From Christiangramia bathymodioli (lineage in GTDB: Bacteria; Bacteroidota; Bacteroidia; Flavobacteriales; Flavobacteriaceae), in assembly GCA_009735695.1 (NCBI GenBank), contig SRSL01000001.1, positions 310,048 through 374,047 of the forward strand: DNA of 64,000 bases. The letters are read 5' to 3'. The position numbers were made by a program, and so were the translations under genes. Below, piece by piece: positions 60,642 to 64,000 of the stretch (positions are counted from its first letter, which is position 1; each line of letters begins with the position of its first letter). The notes beneath the pieces are model-generated. The model searched no databases. It saw only the letters and a list, made by a program, of their open reading frames with translations, and had not been told where the DNA came from.

Positions 60642-63332
60642 ATGAAAAAGGCTTTAAAAATTTTCGGAATAGTTTTAATAACGCTGGTGATCCTACTAGC
60701 AGTTGCACCTTATATATTCGAATCCCAGCTTAAAGACCTGGTTAAAAAAAACCTGAACCAAAACCTCAATGCCCAGGTGGATTTTCAGGATATCGATTTA
60801 AGTATGTTCCGCAGTTTTCCAAAGGCGACCCTGGTACTGGAAGATCTTAGCATTATTAACAATAAGCCTTTTAAGGGAGATACTCTCGCCTACGGCAAAG
60901 AGATCATCCTAGAAATGTCGGTAAACGAACTTTTCAAAGGAAGTGAAGAACCTAAAAAGGTTGACGCCCTAATCCTGAACGAGGCTTATGTTAATATCGT
61001 TCTTGATTCTCTGGGAAATGCCAATTATGATATCGCTATTGAAGATACCACGACTACCACTTCAAACGGCCAGGCCTTCAAGCTTGATCTAAAACACTAC
61101 GAACTTAATGATTCCCGGGTAAAATATGTTGATCATGGCTCCAAAGTAAGCCTGGATGTGGTAAATCTTAATCATGAAGGGAATGGAGATTTTAGTTTGG
61201 ATGAATCTGAGCTCAGCACTTCGTCTGAAGCTTTAGTGTCACTTAATTACGATGGAGTGAATTATCTGAACCGAAATTCAGTGGTGCTGGACGCGGTCTT
61301 CCAGATGAACCTGGAAAACAATCGATATACCTTCCTTGAAAATGAAGCCCGGATCAATCAGCTTCCGTTAACTTTTGATGGTTTTGTCCAGGTAAATGAA
61401 GATAATACCGAAATGGACCTAACTTTCAGGACCCCTTCTTCAGATTTCAAAAATTTCCTTGGAGTCATTCCTGAAACCTATGCGAAGAACATCGAGAATG
61501 TAGAAACTACTGGTGATTTTGTGGTAGATGGCAGGATCTTTGGAAAGGTGGACGATGTGTACATTCCAAAGATGAAGATCAATATCACCTCCAGCAATGC
61601 CGCGTTCAAATATCCAGACCTGCCAAAAAGTGTACAGGATATCAGTCTGGATATGGAAGTGTTGAACGATACTGGCCTGGCCGAAGAAACCTATATCAGC
61701 ATCGATCAGGCAACCTTCCGCATAGACCAGGACAGGTTCAGCGCGAAAGCCAATATCAGCAATATCACCGAAAATATGCTGGTAGATATGGCGGTAAAAG
61801 GTACGATCAATTTAGCCAACCTGAGCCAGGCCTATCCGTTGGAACTGGAACAGGACCTCAACGGGATTTTAACGGCGGACATCCAAACCAAATTCGATAT
61901 GAACAGTATCGAAAAAGAGCAATACCAGAACGTGCAAAGCAGTGGTACGGCCAGCATTCGCAATTTCAGCTACTCGTCCCCCGAGATCCCTAACGAAGTG
62001 AAGATCGCGAATGCGAACATGAACTTCAACCAGGGCAATGTTCGGGTGCCGGAATTAAAGCTTACCACTGGCCAGACCGATCTTACTGCCTCTGGTAGCC
62101 TGGAAAACCTGATCGGTTTTCTGTTTACCGACCAGCAACTAAAGGGTAATTTCCAGGCGAGTTCCAATACCTTTTCAGTAAACGATTTTATGGTAGCAGA
62201 AACCGAGGAGAGCACCGAAAAAGATGAAAATGGGAACGATAAAACGGTTTCCACCCCAACCGGGGAAGAAGCCGTGAAGATCCCTTCATTCCTGGATGTG
62301 GTGATGAACTTCAATGCCAATACCGTGCTGTATGACAACCTTCAGTTAAAGAATGCCACTGGAACCCTGGTTATTAGGGACGAGACCGCCCAGCTTCAGA
62401 ATATAAAGACCAGTATTTTCAATGGAAACATAGGCCTGGATGGTGTGGTTTCAACTAAAGAACAGACTCCGACCTTCGAAATGAAGCTCAACCTTAATTC
62501 CATAGATATCGCGTCTTCCTTTAACGATCTTGAACTGATGCAAAACCTGGCTCCGCTGGCAAAAGCTTTAGAGGGAAAACTGCAGTCTACCCTGAACCTT
62601 AAAGGAAACCTGAACGAGGATCTCACCCCTCAAATGTCAAGTTTAGTGGGGAATGCCCTGGCCCAGATACTCACGGCAGAAATCAACCCCGAAAAAGCTG
62701 CTCTGCTGTCCAGATTAGATAGCCAGCTTAACTTCATAGATTTTAACGATATCGATCTCAGCAATTTAAAAACCAATCTGAGCATTAACAACGGAATGGT
62801 GGAAATTTCGCCTTTCGATTTCGACATTAAGGATATTAGAATAAAAGTTGCTGGAAGTCATGGCTTCGATATGAGCATGGATTATGATCTAAGTCTGGAC
62901 GTTCCAGCCAAATACCTGGGATCTGAAATTGGCAGCGCTTTAAGCAGATTAAGCGGTGAGCAAATGCAAAGCATGAGGGTAACCTTACCCGTTGATCTAA
63001 CCGGGACTTTTCAGAACCCAAATGTTGCACTTAATATGAACCAGGCCGTCAATAACCTTACTCAAAAGATCGCTGAACAGCAAAAACGAAACCTGGAAGA
63101 TAAGGCTGTAGATGCTATTAATGATATTCTCAGCGGAAAAAGAGACCCGAACAAACCTTTCAAAAAAGACACTACCCGCACAGATACTTCGGCTGCTGAT
63201 GTTCCCACGAAAAGAGATTCAATAACTCGATCTCAACAGGAACAGGTTAAGGATGCTGCGAAAGATATTCTGGGTGGAATTCTTAAATCAGGTAAAAAGA
63301 AAACTGATACTACTCAGAAAAAGCAAAATTAA
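60642..63332 (+). CDS. AsmA-family outer-membrane assembly/lipid homeostasis protein
   Basis: 896 residues from the ATG at 60642 (MKKALKIFGIVLITLVILLA); a TTG three codons earlier is also in frame. An N-terminal membrane anchor (about 5-23) is followed by a long beta-rich AsmA/YhjG-like domain with repeated beta motifs (LNQNLNAQVDFQDIDLSMF at the start; the C-terminal SGEQMQSMRVTLPVDLTGTF). A charged, low-complexity tail follows. Large AsmA-like proteins bridge the inner and outer membrane and are thought to move lipids. Monocistronic. Confidence 0.88.
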   Translation: MKKALKIFGIVLITLVILLAVAPYIFESQLKDLVKKNLNQNLNAQVDFQDIDLSMFRSFPKATLVLEDLSIINNKPFKGDTLAYGKEIILEMSVNELFKGSEEPKKVDALILNEAYVNIVLDSLGNANYDIAIEDTTTTTSNGQAFKLDLKHYELNDSRVKYVDHGSKVSLDVVNLNHEGNGDFSLDESELSTSSEALVSLNYDGVNYLNRNSVVLDAVFQMNLENNRYTFLENEARINQLPLTFDGFVQVNEDNTEMDLTFRTPSSDFKNFLGVIPETYAKNIENVETTGDFVVDGRIFGKVDDVYIPKMKINITSSNAAFKYPDLPKSVQDISLDMEVLNDTGLAEETYISIDQATFRIDQDRFSAKANISNITENMLVDMAVKGTINLANLSQAYPLELEQDLNGILTADIQTKFDMNSIEKEQYQNVQSSGTASIRNFSYSSPEIPNEVKIANANMNFNQGNVRVPELKLTTGQTDLTASGSLENLIGFLFTDQQLKGNFQASSNTFSVNDFMVAETEESTEKDENGNDKTVSTPTGEEAVKIPSFLDVVMNFNANTVLYDNLQLKNATGTLVIRDETAQLQNIKTSIFNGNIGLDGVVSTKEQTPTFEMKLNLNSIDIASSFNDLELMQNLAPLAKALEGKLQSTLNLKGNLNEDLTPQMSSLVGNALAQILTAEINPEKAALLSRLDSQLNFIDFNDIDLSNLKTNLSINNGMVEISPFDFDIKDIRIKVAGSHGFDMSMDYDLSLDVPAKYLGSEIGSALSRLSGEQMQSMRVTLPVDLTGTFQNPNVALNMNQAVNNLTQKIAEQQKRNLEDKAVDAINDILSGKRDPNKPFKKDTTRTDTSAADVPTKRDSITRSQQEQVKDAAKDILGGILKSGKKKTDTTQKKQN

Positions 63333-63353
63333 TACGGGAAGATTTTTTAAAGT

Positions 63354-63391
63354 AAAGTCACCCTGAGCGTAGTCGAAGGGTGACTTTTATT
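63354..63391. terminator. Bidirectional terminator with repeat-type loop
   Basis: The arms AAAGTCACCCT and AGGGTGACTTT flank GAGCGTAGTCGA. The word CCTGAGCGTAGTCGAAGG is a known style of intergenic repeat in Bacteroidota (from memory). It sits between the convergent AsmA and DUF2797 genes, with T-rich tails on both strands. Confidence 0.75.
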
Positions 63392-63401
63392 TTAAGGTAA
63401 A

Positions 63402-64000
63402 TTAGACTAATACTTTTAGTTCCACCACGAAACCTTCATGCCCGCGGACGTTGAAGACCGTCCCGTCTTCAAAAAGCAGGTACTGGCCCTTGATACCCGT
63501 TAGAATTCCTTCGTAAAACGGATTTTTACCCAGGTTAAGGGTTTTGATCTTTTCAGGAAATTTGTTCACCGGGAATTTGATTTCGGTTTCCTTATTGCTG
63601 GCAAGGTAATATTCCCTGGCTTCCTCCGGGATGAATTCCCTCAACTTTTCGCGCACTTCGGCCAGGTCGAGGTCCAGCACCTCGTTGGTAAGCATCTTTC
63701 TCCAGTTGGTTTTATCTGAAACATGATCTTTAAGAGCCACCTCGGTGATCCCTGCAAGGTAGCGATTGGGCACCTCAACGATCTCGATAGCCTCGTGCGC
63801 TCCCTGGTCTATCCAGCGTGTAGGAATCTGTGATTTCCTGGTCACCCCTACCTTTACATCACTCGAATTTGCCAGGTACACCACATGAGGTTGCAGCTGG
63901 GCCCTTTTTTCGAACTCCAGGTCCCTATCTTCTTCATCCAGATGCGCCCTGCTTTTCTCCGGACTTATCACCCAGTCCCCGGCTTGCGGAATAGATTGAA
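63402..64000 (-). CDS. DUF2797 family protein (5' end outside window)
   Basis: 199 codons are visible; the frame continues past 64000 with no start, and the first visible residues (QSIPQAGDWVISPEKSRAHL) are clearly internal. A GTG at 63971 is therefore not the true start. Typical DUF2797 parts: QLQPHVVYLANSSDVKVGVT, IPTRWIDQGAHEAIEIVEVP, then the C-terminal GIKGQYLLFEDGTVFNVRGH. Function unknown. About 270 residues are expected in all. Confidence 0.85.
   Translation of the reverse strand, partial: QSIPQAGDWVISPEKSRAHLDEEDRDLEFEKRAQLQPHVVYLANSSDVKVGVTRKSQIPTRWIDQGAHEAIEIVEVPNRYLAGITEVALKDHVSDKTNWRKMLTNEVLDLDLAEVREKLREFIPEEAREYYLASNKETEIKFPVNKFPEKIKTLNLGKNPFYEGILTGIKGQYLLFEDGTVFNVRGHEGFVVELKVLV

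Overview
The window looks like chromosomal DNA of a marine-type Flavobacteriaceae (Bacteroidota), most like Gramella/Christiangramia. The reasons are AT-leaning DNA, candidate promoters of the Bacteroidota TAnnTTTG type, several flavobacterial families (DUF6090, DUF5686, 2TM, FolK-dNK fusion, bifunctional nuclease with a UVR motif, TonB-plug proteins with carboxypeptidase-regulatory domains) and LytS/LytTR signalling. The genus is an inference from memory of protein style; no database search was possible. Most of the window is ordinary core genome. No prophage, insertion sequence, CRISPR array or defence island was found.

Region 1 to 17.8 kb is mostly housekeeping: a DUF5686 outer-membrane protein running off the left edge, pdhB, etfBA, bifunctional nuclease plus a nucleoside transporter, YihY, thyA with two small TonB-C-like secreted paralogues, an egtB-egtD-DUF427 ergothioneine operon with a class V PLP enzyme and a CBM48 protein facing it, then 2TM-folA-fructosamine kinase, a PPOX stress protein and fabD. 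Region 17.9 to 34.9 kb is envelope and regulation: a plug-domain protein, amidohydrolase, DegT aminotransferase and waaA, two small lipoproteins, an S24-type repressor, a Fur-DUF3703-P1B-4 metal ATPase operon, and an outer-membrane receptor divergent from a LytS/LytTR pair.

Region 35 to 44.5 kb is looser and carries decay: a universal stress protein, DUF2141, a dipeptidyl-peptidase gene split by a frameshift in an A7 run, a YdjC-like deacetylase, an unknown membrane protein, a DJ-1/PfpI protein and a histidine phosphatase. It ends in a tRNA-Leu/tRNA-Gly cluster. Beside each intact tRNA lies a damaged copy whose loops or arms have been replaced by perfect short palindromes, followed by a roughly 350-bp field of spaced palindromic modules built on the same palindromes. 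This is the most unusual structure in the window.

Region 44.5 to 64 kb holds mutS, an ABC exporter, a CPBP protease, a DUF418 protein, a five-member head-to-tail DUF6090 array (conserved membrane anchor, divergent tails, one copy with a TGA stop in the anchor), an NTF2-like protein, two TerB-like paralogues, a SpoU methyltransferase, a FolK-dNK fusion, a VUT transporter, an AsmA protein and a DUF2797 protein running off the right edge.

Genes that probably work together are: folA, thyA and folK-dNK (folate and dTMP/purine deoxynucleotide supply, though not adjacent); etfA/etfB; egtB/egtD; the metal operon; and the kinase/regulator pair. No wholly new multi-gene system could be demonstrated. 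The best candidates for follow-up are the palindrome-invaded tRNA remnants and the DUF6090 array.
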